Shown piece after piece: positions 1 to 8,155 of a stretch of DNA of 64,000 nt. Each line of letters opens with the position of its first letter. Position 1 is the stretch's first letter. This stretch comes from Flavobacterium tistrianum (GTDB lineage Bacteria > Bacteroidota > Bacteroidia > Flavobacteriales > Flavobacteriaceae): assembly GCF_003254545.1 (NCBI RefSeq), contig NZ_QJRH01000071.1, forward strand, positions 1 to 64,000. Direction: 5' to 3'. Under the pieces are notes generated by a model, which made no database searches, was not told the DNA's origin, and saw nothing but the letters and a program-made list of their open reading frames with translations. Position numbers and translations under genes: made by a program.

Positions 1-152
1 CAGCCGTTGCCGCCACCATTCGTTTTTATCGGAGAGCTTTGATAAGGCGGAGGATCAACAGTGTCGCTACCACCTCCTCGAATAATTCTTTGAGTTTTTG
101 TATCTATTTTTTCTAATTCGAAATCTGCCAATGTGAATGCTTTATTTTTCAT
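1..152 (-). CDS. GG-leader natural-product precursor peptide (partial, runs off left edge)
   Basis: Open minus-strand frame from the ATG at 152-150 to the window edge, 50 codons visible and no stop reached. The N-terminus (MKNKAFTLADFELEKIDTK) has the LxDFELEKID pattern common in Bacteroidota ribosomal peptide precursors, followed by a Gly-Gly-Gly at about residues 27-29. The visible part after it is rich in Pro, Ser, Asp and Gly and has no Cys. The leader differs from those of the three Cys peptides at 2346-2982, so it probably belongs to a separate maturation system lying outside the window to the left. Modification class (graspetide, rSAM or lanthipeptide-like) cannot be decided here. Confidence 0.65.
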   Translation of the reverse strand, partial: MKNKAFTLADFELEKIDTKTQRIIRGGGSDTVDPPPYQSSPIKTNGGGNG

Positions 153-727
153 GTCTTTTAATTTTTTAGTTTATACTGTTAATCGCGTTGTTTGCTTTTT
201 TGCAGCATTATCAAACGCAACAAAAAAGAGCGATAAATTGGGTTATGCTAAAATGTTTTGAGTTTTTATTTTGTTCAAAAGCAATAAAAAATCGAATTTT
301 ATTTGTGGGGTAAAACGACCAAATTATGGTTTGCTTCTTGCTTTTAGAGGGAGTTTTTTTGCTTCTGATTTGAGGTTTTTTGTAACGATTTGAAGTCATT
401 TTATAGACCTCTTTTTATGATTTTCTTTCTTCAAAATCATGTCATCTTAATGTCCTTATTTTCATGTTTTTCAATGTTTAGATTATTGCTTATTCAAAAC
501 TAGATAAAAAGCAAAACCGTTAATCGAAAATGGACTTCTAGGCCTTTTTACTAAAAAATAAACAACTCAAATATCTGATATTCAAATACTTGAGTATTGT
601 ACTATACTTGGTATAATTTATAAATTGTATGTGGTATAATTAATAAAATGTATGTGCTCATGCGATTTTTATCAATAAAAACCCCAATCTTTGCAGTGTA
701 ATTATGATTTAAAAACGATCAAAAGCG
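153..727. other. AT-rich intergenic region between divergent peptide loci
   Basis: About 575 bases without a convincing gene. A 62-codon minus frame (211-399) is Lys/Phe/Ser-rich low-complexity and was rejected. The region must hold the promoters for both the left precursor and the VKOR operon. An imperfect -7 element (AATCTTTG, 686-693; consensus TAnnTTTG) is a weak candidate for the plus-strand operon, with no good -33 element. The tandem 23-bp repeat at 609-654 lies just upstream of it. Confidence 0.5.
609..654 (+). repeat. Two adjacent 23-bp direct repeats upstream of the peptide-secretion operon
   Basis: Units 609-631 and 632-654 both begin TGGTATAATT and end TGTATG and differ at two positions. 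They touch without a spacer, giving a period of about two helical turns, and end about 32 bases before the weak -7 candidate at 686-693. Placement and period fit a site for a regulator binding on one DNA face; the binding role is inference. Confidence 0.55.
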
Positions 728-2284
728 ATGTTAAAACTGGTCCAAAAATTTCTGCAAATCAATCGATACTCAGATATCAAAAATGAGTTTAAGGACCTAT
801 TTTTGTCTCATCCAAATTATCCGAGTTTGTTCGCCATTACAGACTCGTTTGATTTGCTTTCTGTAGAGAACGCAGCCGTAAGAGTATCAAAAGAGCAGAT
901 TGAAGATTTGCCATCTAACTTTTTGGCATATTTTAAAGATGAATTGACGCTAGTTGAAAAAATTAAAAGCGGTGTTAGAATTACAACCTCAAAAAAAGGA
1001 AGTCAAAAATTATCTTATGATAAATTCCTTTTAGATTGGAATGGAGTAATTGTTGCCATTGAACCAAATAATGTTGTAGCAAGAGATAATTTAAAAATAG
1101 AATACAATTGGCTAAAATATTTCTTGCCGCTTGTACTTGTAGCGGGATTGTCTTTCTACTACAATCGTTTTGATTGGTTTAGCGCTTCTTTTTTGACAAC
1201 ATCAGTTTTAGGACTAATTGTAAGCATATTTATTGTTCAGGAAAGATGGGGAGTTAAAAACACTGTAATTTCAAAATTTTGTAATCTCAGTTCTAATTCT
1301 TCTTGTCATTCTGTAATAAGCTTCAATGATGATATAGCAAATAGATGGTTGAGTTTTTCAGATTTGCCATTGCTTTTCTTTAGTTCAAGCATTATTGCAA
1401 TATTGGTTCAACCTTTAAATTCGGCAATTTTTGTTGGATTTTTAAGTCTCTTGGCTATTCCAATAATAGTTTGTTCAATCTGGATTCAAAAGTTTGAGAT
1501 TCAAAAATGGTGTATAATGTGTCTGGCAATATCATTTTTAATATTAGTTCAAAGTGTTGTTTGGTTTTCGTCAGATCTTTTTACATTGAGTTTCAGTTTT
1601 AATGAAATCTTCCCTTATGTATTCTCTTTATTGCTTTTAATACCAATTTGGGCTGCTGTTAAAGTAATGATTAAAAAATTACTTGAGAATGAAAACTCTT
1701 TGAAAGAACTTAAAAAATTCAAACGAAATTATTCGCTATTAAACTTCTTGTCTAAAAAAGTAAAATATACAAAAGGATTTGAAGACTTGAGAGGGTTGAC
1801 ATTTGGCAATAAAAATGCAGGAGTAAGACTTTCTGTAATTCTTAGTCCAAGCTGTGGACATTGTTATAAAACTTTTCAAGAAGCGTTTGATCTCGTGTTG
1901 AAGTTTCCAGACAAAATATTTTTGAATGTTCTCTTTAATATTAATCCTGAAAACAACGATAACCCTTATAAAGCAGTTGTAGAAAGACTTTTAACTATTA
2001 ACAGAACATCACCTGGAAAAACGGTTGAAGCAATTTCTGATTGGTACATTAAGAGAATGACTCACAAAAAATGGCTTAAAAAATGGAATGTTGATTCTGT
2101 AAGTATGATGATAAATCAGGAAATTCAGAAACAATATGATTGGTGCTCTATAAACAATTTTAATTATACACCTATTAAAATTGTCAACGAAAGGCTATTT
2201 CCTAATGAATATGAATTGAACGAGTTAAAATATTTCTTAAATGATTATGTGGAAGAAGTTCAAGTTTTAGAAAAAATAGCTTAA
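728..2284 (+). CDS. VKOR-thioredoxin fusion membrane oxidoreductase with C39-like N-terminal domain
   Basis: 518 aa. The N-terminal ~115 residues (HPNYPSLFAITDSFDLL and a WNGVIVAIEP segment) resemble the C39-like domain found before VKOR domains in Bacteroidota, but without a catalytic Cys, so it is probably non-proteolytic. A multi-span membrane domain follows (about residues 128-320). It carries the VKOR cysteines: a loop pair Cys185/Cys193 and the active-site CIMC at Cys262/Cys265. After the membrane part comes a thioredoxin-like domain with CGHC at 376-379. VKOR proteins oxidise a partner thioredoxin and pass electrons to quinone, so the protein probably forms disulfides in the periplasm. 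It is first in an operon with three Cys-containing peptides, a C39 exporter and HlyD, so the peptides are likely substrates (inference). Confidence 0.85.
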   Translation: MLKLVQKFLQINRYSDIKNEFKDLFLSHPNYPSLFAITDSFDLLSVENAAVRVSKEQIEDLPSNFLAYFKDELTLVEKIKSGVRITTSKKGSQKLSYDKFLLDWNGVIVAIEPNNVVARDNLKIEYNWLKYFLPLVLVAGLSFYYNRFDWFSASFLTTSVLGLIVSIFIVQERWGVKNTVISKFCNLSSNSSCHSVISFNDDIANRWLSFSDLPLLFFSSSIIAILVQPLNSAIFVGFLSLLAIPIIVCSIWIQKFEIQKWCIMCLAISFLILVQSVVWFSSDLFTLSFSFNEIFPYVFSLLLLIPIWAAVKVMIKKLLENENSLKELKKFKRNYSLLNFLSKKVKYTKGFEDLRGLTFGNKNAGVRLSVILSPSCGHCYKTFQEAFDLVLKFPDKIFLNVLFNINPENNDNPYKAVVERLLTINRTSPGKTVEAISDWYIKRMTHKKWLKKWNVDSVSMMINQEIQKQYDWCSINNFNYTPIKIVNERLFPNEYELNELKYFLNDYVEEVQVLEKIA

Positions 2285-2345
2285 AAAATGCAGAAGCTTC
2301 GACTGCTCAAATAGAAGAGAATAACCCCATTAAAAACCTGCAGTT

Positions 2346-2528
2346 ATGTTAAAGAATATTTTGAAATTGAAAGGTGCGGTAGAATTGACTGCTAATGAAC
2401 TGAAAACAATAAATGGAGATCGTGCTCCGATTTGTGAAGACGGATTTAAGGCTAAAAGATGTACAGAATTTGGAACAATGCCAGTACACTGGAACTGTAT
2501 ACCAAGTAACTATATCGGAAGCTGTTAA
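2346..2528 (+). CDS. Secreted Cys-containing peptide precursor 1 (bacteriocin-like)
   Basis: 60 aa. Leader of 25 residues beginning MLKNILKLKGAVELTANELK and ending Asn-Gly-Asp where precursor 3 has Lys-Gly-Gly. The predicted 35-residue core carries four Cys. The leader aligns without gaps with those of the peptides at 2597 and 2791, which fixes the start at 2346. It lies 61 bases after the VKOR gene and upstream of the C39 exporter, the arrangement of double-glycine peptides that are cleaved during export. A Gly-Asp junction is unusual for C39 cleavage. Activity (toxin, signal or other) is unknown. Confidence 0.75.
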   Translation: MLKNILKLKGAVELTANELKTINGDRAPICEDGFKAKRCTEFGTMPVHWNCIPSNYIGSC

Positions 2529-2596
2529 GGAGAATTTTTTAAGCAGCAAGTTATTACAGATTTGAGGCTTAAACCAAAAAATGTAAATAGCCAGTT

Positions 2597-2731
2597 ATGT
2601 TAGAAAAGATTTTAAGAAGCAAAGAAACAAGAAAGCTGACAAAAAAAGAGCAGAAAAACATTTTGGGAAATGAGTATCTACAAGAACTCAATTGTCATGA
2701 TACTGCTGTTGAGAAATACGCTGCTTGCTAA
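2597..2731 (+). CDS. Secreted Cys-containing peptide precursor 2 (44 aa)
   Basis: Short frame: ATG at 2597, TAA at 2729-2731. The leader begins MLEKILRSKETRKLTKKEQK and ends Leu-Gly-Asn at residues 23-25, in exact register with its two neighbours (shared MLxxIL start, E-Q-K at 18-20, Gly at 24). The core is only 19 residues with two Cys, one of them C-terminal. The bases before the ATG (CAGTTATGTTA) match those before precursor 1, supporting duplication of a gene unit with fast divergence of the core. The Gly-Asn junction is non-canonical. The short core could mark a decaying copy, but the frame is intact. Confidence 0.6.
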   Translation: MLEKILRSKETRKLTKKEQKNILGNEYLQELNCHDTAVEKYAAC

Positions 2732-2790
2732 TTTTTAATATTAACTAGCAATAGATAAAACACTATTGCTATATAAAAATGGTATTAATT

Positions 2791-2982
2791 ATGTTAAAGA
2801 AGATTTTAAACCTAGAAGGTGCTCAATGCATTAATAAAAATGAGCAGAAAACCATGAAGGGAGGAATTCCAGAATGCTGGGTTTATGCTTTAGAAGCAGG
2901 ATGTTTTTTAATACCACCAGGCGAAACTTGTCCGCTAAATACATCATCGGGTATTTGTGATACAAGTCGTCTTTGTTGTTGA
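2791..2982 (+). CDS. Secreted Cys-rich peptide precursor 3 with GG leader
   Basis: 63 aa from ATG 2791. A longer frame starts at 2779, but only 2791 gives the MLKKIL start that aligns with the other two precursors. The leader ends in a classical Lys-Gly-Gly at residues 23-25, the C39 cleavage signal. The 38-residue core has six Cys, including a C-terminal Cys-Cys, so up to three disulfides are possible. One extra Cys lies in the leader (residue 13). Last of the three peptide genes, followed by the structured non-coding stretch at 3057-3243. Confidence 0.75.
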   Translation: MLKKILNLEGAQCINKNEQKTMKGGIPECWVYALEAGCFLIPPGETCPLNTSSGICDTSRLCC

Positions 2983-3056
2983 TTTTTAACTTTTTTAAAA
3001 GTAATACGATATAGCCTTATTTAGAATTTAGTCATGTTTTTTTTGAATGTATAGGC

Positions 3057-3243
3057 GCTCGATCGTGGAACATTGAGCATATTCTCAGTATTGATGATTG
3101 GTACTGAGATTCTTAGGAGTTGGCCGCTAGGTTGTTTTTATTTGGTTAGGGTAACCGCGGCCATGTCCTAAAGAAATTGTGTTGCTACAAATTTGTTTTT
3201 AAATATTGAAACAGAGAAGATTTAGGTCTTCTCTGTTTTTTTT
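3057..3243 (+). ncRNA. Candidate structured RNA with five stems, ending in a terminator
   Basis: Less AT-rich than its surroundings and without an ORF. Stems that can be written by eye: 3057-3063/3072-3078 (7 bp, one G-U); 3084-3090/3102-3108 (7 bp); a long stem 3111-3118/3166-3174 (8 bp, one bulged A) continuing as 3122-3127/3157-3162 (GGCCGC/GCGGCC) and enclosing hairpin 3144-3148/3152-3156; 3174-3178/3190-3194 extended by 3180-3182/3187-3189; and the terminator at 3211-3236. It may be a free small RNA or a regulated 5' leader of the exporter gene. It does not show the conserved cores of tmRNA, RNase P RNA or SRP RNA. Confidence 0.5.
3211..3243 (+). terminator. Strong intrinsic terminator before the exporter gene
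   Basis: Perfect 10-bp stem 3211-3220/3227-3236, six-base loop, then a run of seven T. It would end transcripts carrying the VKOR and peptide genes before the exporter at 3298, so the exporter needs read-through or its own promoter. Confidence 0.85.
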
Positions 3244-3297
3244 ATGGATTAACAAGAATTTTTTTTCTTAATTTGGCCATTAATAAATCAAAAACAA

Positions 3298-5490
3298 TTG
3301 AAAAAATTCATTCATTATAGACAAGCTGATCAAAAGGATTGTGGCCCGACATGTTTAAAAATTATTGCTAAATATTACGGTAAAACAATCAATATTCAAG
3401 AGTTGAGAGATTTTAGCGAAACAACTCGTGAAGGAAGTAATTTGCTTTTTTTGAGTGGTGCCGCGGAGAAAATTGGATTTAGAACCTTGGGCGTAAAATT
3501 GTCTGTTAAAAGAATTGAAGAAGCCCCATTGCCATGTATTCTGCACTGGAATGATAATCATTATGTAGTTCTTTATAAAATTAAAAAAGGGAGATATTAC
3601 ATTTCAGATCCCGCCTTTGGTCTTTTGGACTACAATAAAGAAGAATTTGTAAAGTTTTGGATTGGTAACAATGCCGACGATCAAACGAAAGAAGGAATTG
3701 CATTGCTGATTGAAGCAACTCCTAAATTTTTTCAATCTGATTTTGATAAAGAAGAAAATTCTGGATTAGGATTTAGGTTTCTTTTCAAGTATTTGTTTCA
3801 ATACAAATCATTTCTTATCCAGCTTGCAATAGGACTTTTAGCAAGTAGTTTGCTTAACCTGATTTTTCCATTTTTAACCCAAAGTATTGTCGATGTTGGC
3901 ATTCAAAACCAGAATATCCATTTTATTTATCTGATTCTCTTTGCGATGCTTTTTGTTTTTGCAGGAAGAACAGGTCTAGAACTTATCAGAAGCTGGATTT
4001 TATTGCATTTATCAACGAGAATCAATATTTCTCTTATTTCTGATTTCTTTATCAAATTAATGAATCTTCCAATTTCCTTTTTTGATGTGAGAATGACGGG
4101 AGATATTATGCAGCGAATAAATGATCATCGACGTATCGAAAAAATACTTACCACATCATCGCTTAATGTTCTCTTTTCTGTAATCAATATGTTTGTTATG
4201 GGAGCTGTTTTAGCCTATTTCAATTTGCAAATATTTCTTGTTTTCTTTGGAGGAAGCCTTCTTTACTTTGGTTGGATAGTGATGTTTTTGAAAAAAAGAA
4301 AAGCACTAGATTATAAACGGTTTGCTGAGGTTTCAAAAGAGCAAAGTAAAGTAATGGAACTGATAAACGGAATGCAGGAAATTAAGCTCCATAATGCTGA
4401 AAAACAAAAGAGATGGGGCTGGGAATATGTTCAGGCAAGGCTTTTTAGAGTTTCGATAAAAGGACTGATTTTAGAGCAGACACAAACAATTGGTTCTTCG
4501 ATTATTAATGAATTAAAGAATATATTTATCATTTTCCTTTCGGCTAAACTGGTAATAGATGGTTCTATTACACTGGGGATGATGCTCGCTATAAGTGCAA
4601 TAGTTGGAAGTTTAAATGGTCCGATTACTCAGTTAATAGAGTTTGTGCGAGAATTACAAGACGCAACGATTTCGCTTGCTAGATTGTCCGAAATTCACCA
4701 GAAAGAAGATGAATTGCAGCAGGAAATCCATCAGACAAGCGATGTGCCGCAAGATGTAGATATCGAAATCAAAAATCTTACTTTTCGTTATTTGGGCTCG
4801 GACATTCCTGTTTTAGATAATTTGAGTCTAATAATTCCATCAAATAAAGTAACCGCAATAGTAGGAGTTAGCGGAAGCGGAAAAACAACCTTAATGAAAC
4901 TGCTTCTGAAGTTCTACGAACCCGAAAAAGGAGAAGTCTTAATTGGCAATACACAGCTTAAAAACATATCGCAAAATGCTTGGAGATCTAATATTGGTGC
5001 TGTAATGCAGGAAGGCTTTATTTTTAGTGACACAATTGCTAATAACATTGCTTTTGGAGTGGATTATATTGACAAAGAGAGATTAATGTATGCAGCAGAT
5101 GTCGGCAATATTAGAGAATACATCAGCGAACTTCCTTTAGGTTTTAATACCAAAATAGGAGCAGAGGGAATAGGAATGAGCACTGGACAAAAACAGCGTT
5201 TGCTAATTGCTCGCGCAGTTTATAAAAATCCTGAAATTTTATTTTTTGATGAAGCAACTTCAGCCCTTGATGCTAATAATGAAAAGGAGATTATGAAAAA
5301 ACTAGATATCTTTTTCAAAGATAAAACCGTGGTTGTAATAGCGCATCGACTTAGCACGGTTATGAATGCAGACCAGATTGTAGTTTTGGAGAAAGGAAAA
5401 ATTATCGAAATAGGAAGCCATTCGTCATTGGTAGAACAAAAAGGAAATTATTTTGAATTGGTTAAGAATCAGTTGCAATTAGGAAATTAG
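3298..5490 (+). CDS. Peptidase (C39)-containing ABC transporter, peptide exporter
   Basis: 730 aa. Cytoplasmic C39 protease domain at residues 1-130 with the triad visible: Cys15 in DCGPTCL, His88 in NDNHYVV and Asp104 in SDPAFG. Six-span membrane domain at about 160-450. Nucleotide-binding domain at about 490-725 with Walker A GVSGSGKTT, a signature region written STGQKQR rather than LSGGQ, Walker B ILFFDEATSALD and the H-loop AHRLST. It removes double-glycine leaders and exports the core peptide. The start is TTG (3298): no ATG lies between the terminator and the catalytic Cys, so a near-N-terminal Cys15 supports it. The next gene, HlyD, starts 2 bases after the stop. Confidence 0.93.
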   Translation: MKKFIHYRQADQKDCGPTCLKIIAKYYGKTINIQELRDFSETTREGSNLLFLSGAAEKIGFRTLGVKLSVKRIEEAPLPCILHWNDNHYVVLYKIKKGRYYISDPAFGLLDYNKEEFVKFWIGNNADDQTKEGIALLIEATPKFFQSDFDKEENSGLGFRFLFKYLFQYKSFLIQLAIGLLASSLLNLIFPFLTQSIVDVGIQNQNIHFIYLILFAMLFVFAGRTGLELIRSWILLHLSTRINISLISDFFIKLMNLPISFFDVRMTGDIMQRINDHRRIEKILTTSSLNVLFSVINMFVMGAVLAYFNLQIFLVFFGGSLLYFGWIVMFLKKRKALDYKRFAEVSKEQSKVMELINGMQEIKLHNAEKQKRWGWEYVQARLFRVSIKGLILEQTQTIGSSIINELKNIFIIFLSAKLVIDGSITLGMMLAISAIVGSLNGPITQLIEFVRELQDATISLARLSEIHQKEDELQQEIHQTSDVPQDVDIEIKNLTFRYLGSDIPVLDNLSLIIPSNKVTAIVGVSGSGKTTLMKLLLKFYEPEKGEVLIGNTQLKNISQNAWRSNIGAVMQEGFIFSDTIANNIAFGVDYIDKERLMYAADVGNIREYISELPLGFNTKIGAEGIGMSTGQKQRLLIARAVYKNPEILFFDEATSALDANNEKEIMKKLDIFFKDKTVVVIAHRLSTVMNADQIVVLEKGKIIEIGSHSSLVEQKGNYFELVKNQLQLGN

Positions 5491-5492
5491 TC

Positions 5493-6788
5493 ATGGCAGA
5501 GAATAACGATACATTTGAATTAAGAAGCGAAGAGGTTCAGGATATCCTGACCAAAGTGCCGCATTGGATGATACGATGGGGAACCGTTCTAATATTTGCC
5601 ATAATAATCATGCTATTTTTTGTTTCCTGGTTTGTCAAATATCCCGATGTGGTAAAAACAGAAATAGTTATCACTACAAATATTCCGCCGGAGAAGATTG
5701 TGTCAAAATCTTCTGGGCGAATTGAAGCGATTTTAGTAAAAGATAAAACAGAGGTTCCTAAAAACAGTACGCTGGCCATTATTGAAAACACGGCGAATTA
5801 TAAAGATGTTTTCCTGCTGAAAGAGATTGTGGATGGTTATGATATTAATAGCCCTGAGAAAGCTTTTCCATTTGCATTGCTAAAAAACACACAGCTAGGT
5901 GAAATTGAAAGTGCTTTTGCTGTATTTCAGAAAGATTACCAGGCACAGCAGCTTAATGAGAGCCTGCATCCTTTCGAAGTTGAAAGCAAAGCACAGAGTT
6001 CGGAGAAAATTCAGATAAAGGAGAGACTTGATATTCTGCTGCAGCAAAAACAGCTTAACGAAAGCGAATTAGAACTTCAGAAAAATGAAGTGGCACGCTT
6101 TGAAACTTTATTTAATAAAGGAATTATTTCTGCCCAAGAAATGGAAGCCAAAAAACTGGGTTTTCTTCAAGCTCAAAAGAATTATAGGGGTTTATTGTCG
6201 TCAATTTCCCAATTAAGGTCTTCTCTGATTGATAATACAAAATCAAGCCAGAATTCGCAGATAAATAGTACCAGAGAAGAAGTTAACCTTGGGCGTAGCA
6301 TGTCGCAGTCTTTTTATCAGCTCAAAAAAGTGATAAGGGACTGGGAATTGGCATATGCGTTAAAATCTTCCATTAGCGGAAAAGTAACTTTTCTTCAGGT
6401 TTGGAATGAAAATCAGACTATAAATGTTGGAGACAATGTCTTTTCTATAATCCCAGATGCCAGAAACAGTTTTATAGGAAAAGTAAAAGCGCCGGCTTTA
6501 AATTCAGGAAAAATCAAAGTGGGGCAGCGTGTAAATATCCGTCTGGCCAATTATCCTGACAGAGAATTTGGCGTCTTAAAAGGAGAAATAAAAAACATTT
6601 CACTGGTGCCCGATAAAGATGGAAATCTTCTTATTGATGTTGCACTTCCAAAGGGGCTCAGAACATCATACGATAAACAGATTGCTTTTCAGCAGGAAAT
6701 GAAAGGAAGTGCAGAGATTGTAACTGAAGATCTGCGTTTAATCGAACGAATTCTGTATCAGTTTAAAAGCATTTTTGAACAAGTTTAA
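5493..6788 (+). CDS. HlyD family secretion adaptor
   Basis: 431 aa membrane-fusion protein. One transmembrane helix at about 29-48 after a short cytoplasmic N-terminus, a lipoyl/barrel half at about 60-100, a long helical coiled-coil hairpin at about 165-260 rich in Gln/Glu/Lys, then the second barrel half (about 290-400). It links the inner-membrane C39 exporter to an outer-membrane TolC channel. No TolC gene is next to it, so a channel from elsewhere is probably used. Directly coupled to the exporter gene. Confidence 0.9.
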   Translation: MAENNDTFELRSEEVQDILTKVPHWMIRWGTVLIFAIIIMLFFVSWFVKYPDVVKTEIVITTNIPPEKIVSKSSGRIEAILVKDKTEVPKNSTLAIIENTANYKDVFLLKEIVDGYDINSPEKAFPFALLKNTQLGEIESAFAVFQKDYQAQQLNESLHPFEVESKAQSSEKIQIKERLDILLQQKQLNESELELQKNEVARFETLFNKGIISAQEMEAKKLGFLQAQKNYRGLLSSISQLRSSLIDNTKSSQNSQINSTREEVNLGRSMSQSFYQLKKVIRDWELAYALKSSISGKVTFLQVWNENQTINVGDNVFSIIPDARNSFIGKVKAPALNSGKIKVGQRVNIRLANYPDREFGVLKGEIKNISLVPDKDGNLLIDVALPKGLRTSYDKQIAFQQEMKGSAEIVTEDLRLIERILYQFKSIFEQV

Positions 6789-6831
6789 AAAAAAATTTGT
6801 CCGATATGAATTTTAAATCTAGAAATATGTT

Positions 6832-7545
6832 TTACATCTTCAAGTAAAAATCTTTAGTAAGCTCAATATACTTGGGAGTATAAACGTGTCTGTCTGTTTC
6901 AATAACAAGTTCATCTGTTTCAATTTCAGGAACTTCATTCCGGCTAAAAGCCAATAAACTGCGTTTAATTTCCGATTTTGGAGTTCCTTTAACTCTTGTA
7001 ACTTTTAATGGATAAAGTTCAGATTCTTTTGCCAGAGCAATAAATTTTTCTTCTTCTTTGAAAGGAATAATCAAAGCAAATATTCCGTTTTCTGAAAGTA
7101 ATAAATCTGCTGCTTCGACTAATTCCTCAAAAGGCATTGCGTCTTGAAAACGAGCTAAATCGCGTTGTTCGTTTTCAGTTTTATAATCTTCAGCATAAAA
7201 AGGAGGATTCGAAACGATTAAATCATATTCATCTTCTGGTTCGTCAATAAATTCATCTAAACCAGCATGAAAACAAAATAAACGATCGCCCCAAGGAGAA
7301 GCTTCAAAATTTTCTACAGCCTGTTCGTGCGCCTCTTCATCAATTTCAAGAGCATCAATTTGTTCCGCATGAGTTCGCTGTGCTAGCATTAAAGCAATAA
7401 TTCCCGTTCCTGCACCAATATCCAAAATGCTAAAAGGATTATGATTAATAGGAGCCCAGGCACCAAGTAAAACACCATCTGTGCCTATTTTCATAGCACA
7501 ACGATCTTGATTTATAGAAAATTGCTTAAAACTGAATATAGACAT
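6832..7545 (-). CDS. trmN6: tRNA1(Val) (adenine(37)-N6)-methyltransferase
   Basis: 237 aa Rossmann methyltransferase. SAM motif I is DIGAGTGIIALM and the amino-methyltransferase motif IV is SNPPFYAED. It methylates A37 N6 in tRNA-Val in E. coli (YfiC). The start at 7545 (MSIFSFKQFSINQDRCAMK) gives the family's usual N-terminus; the longer frame to 7581 adds 12 unsupported residues. It lies downstream of rimM, separated by about 70 bases holding a short repeat (7583-7614, related to one at 51470-51500). Confidence 0.85.
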   Translation of the reverse strand: MSIFSFKQFSINQDRCAMKIGTDGVLLGAWAPINHNPFSILDIGAGTGIIALMLAQRTHAEQIDALEIDEEAHEQAVENFEASPWGDRLFCFHAGLDEFIDEPEDEYDLIVSNPPFYAEDYKTENEQRDLARFQDAMPFEELVEAADLLLSENGIFALIIPFKEEEKFIALAKESELYPLKVTRVKGTPKSEIKRSLLAFSRNEVPEIETDELVIETDRHVYTPKYIELTKDFYLKM

Positions 7546-7614
7546 TGCTGAAAAATTAAGTAAATATTTAAGAAAGTACACAATTGAAAACTGTGACTGA
7601 AAACTGAAAACTTT

Positions 7615-8139
7615 TTACAAGTACATTTCCACCAATCCTTCAGGAAGATCCATGATGACTTTTTTGTTCTCACGATCGATTTTTACTAGAAATTGATCAA
7701 TCATAGGAACCAAGATTTCAACTTCACCATTTAAAACTTCAAAGAGAGGCTGTGCAGTTGAATCATTTATAGAAGTTATTTTTCCGAAAACACCCAAACG
7801 TTTGTCTTCAATTTCAAAGCCAATAACTTCGTGGAAGTAGAATTTGTTGCCGGTAAGTTTTGGCAACATAGTTAAAGGAAGATAAATAGGGCAGCCAACT
7901 AGAGCATCTGCATCTTCTTCGGTATTTACATCTTCAAAACGGACTCTAAGAAAGTCGTTTTTGTGTAAAGAGCTAGTTTCAATAAAAAAAGGAACCAAGT
8001 GTTTGTTGTTTTCAACAAACACTGATTCCAGATTTTCGTATAACTCAGGTTCATCTGTGTCTAAATAGACTAAGACTTCACCCTTGAAACTAAATTTTTT
8101 AGCGATTTTACCTAAATAAAAACAATCTTCTTTACGCAT
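7615..8139 (-). CDS. rimM: Ribosome maturation factor RimM
   Basis: 174 aa: N-terminal RimM barrel (YLGKIAKKFSFKGEVLVYLD) and C-terminal PRC-barrel (FYFHEVIGFEIED). It helps assemble the 30S head and binds S19. The start was set at 8139 (MRKEDCFYLGKI); the longer frame to 8280 adds an artefactual Leu/Lys run that is rpsP read in another frame. It begins 16 bases after the rpsP stop, the usual rpsP-rimM pairing, and probably shares its promoter. Confidence 0.93.
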   Translation of the reverse strand: MRKEDCFYLGKIAKKFSFKGEVLVYLDTDEPELYENLESVFVENNKHLVPFFIETSSLHKNDFLRVRFEDVNTEEDADALVGCPIYLPLTMLPKLTGNKFYFHEVIGFEIEDKRLGVFGKITSINDSTAQPLFEVLNGEVEILVPMIDQFLVKIDRENKKVIMDLPEGLVEMYL

Positions 8140-8155
8140 TATCGCCAAGTAAAAA

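Noticed and set aside
211..399. 62-codon minus-strand frame in the gap before the VKOR gene
   Set aside because: Lys/Phe/Ser-rich low-complexity translation of AT-rich DNA, with no family features or start context.
3057..3243. tmRNA, RNase P RNA or SRP RNA as identity of the structured stretch
   Set aside because: None of their conserved cores (tag frame with ANN-type peptide, the RNase P cruciform or the SRP GGAAGCAG-type loop) can be seen.
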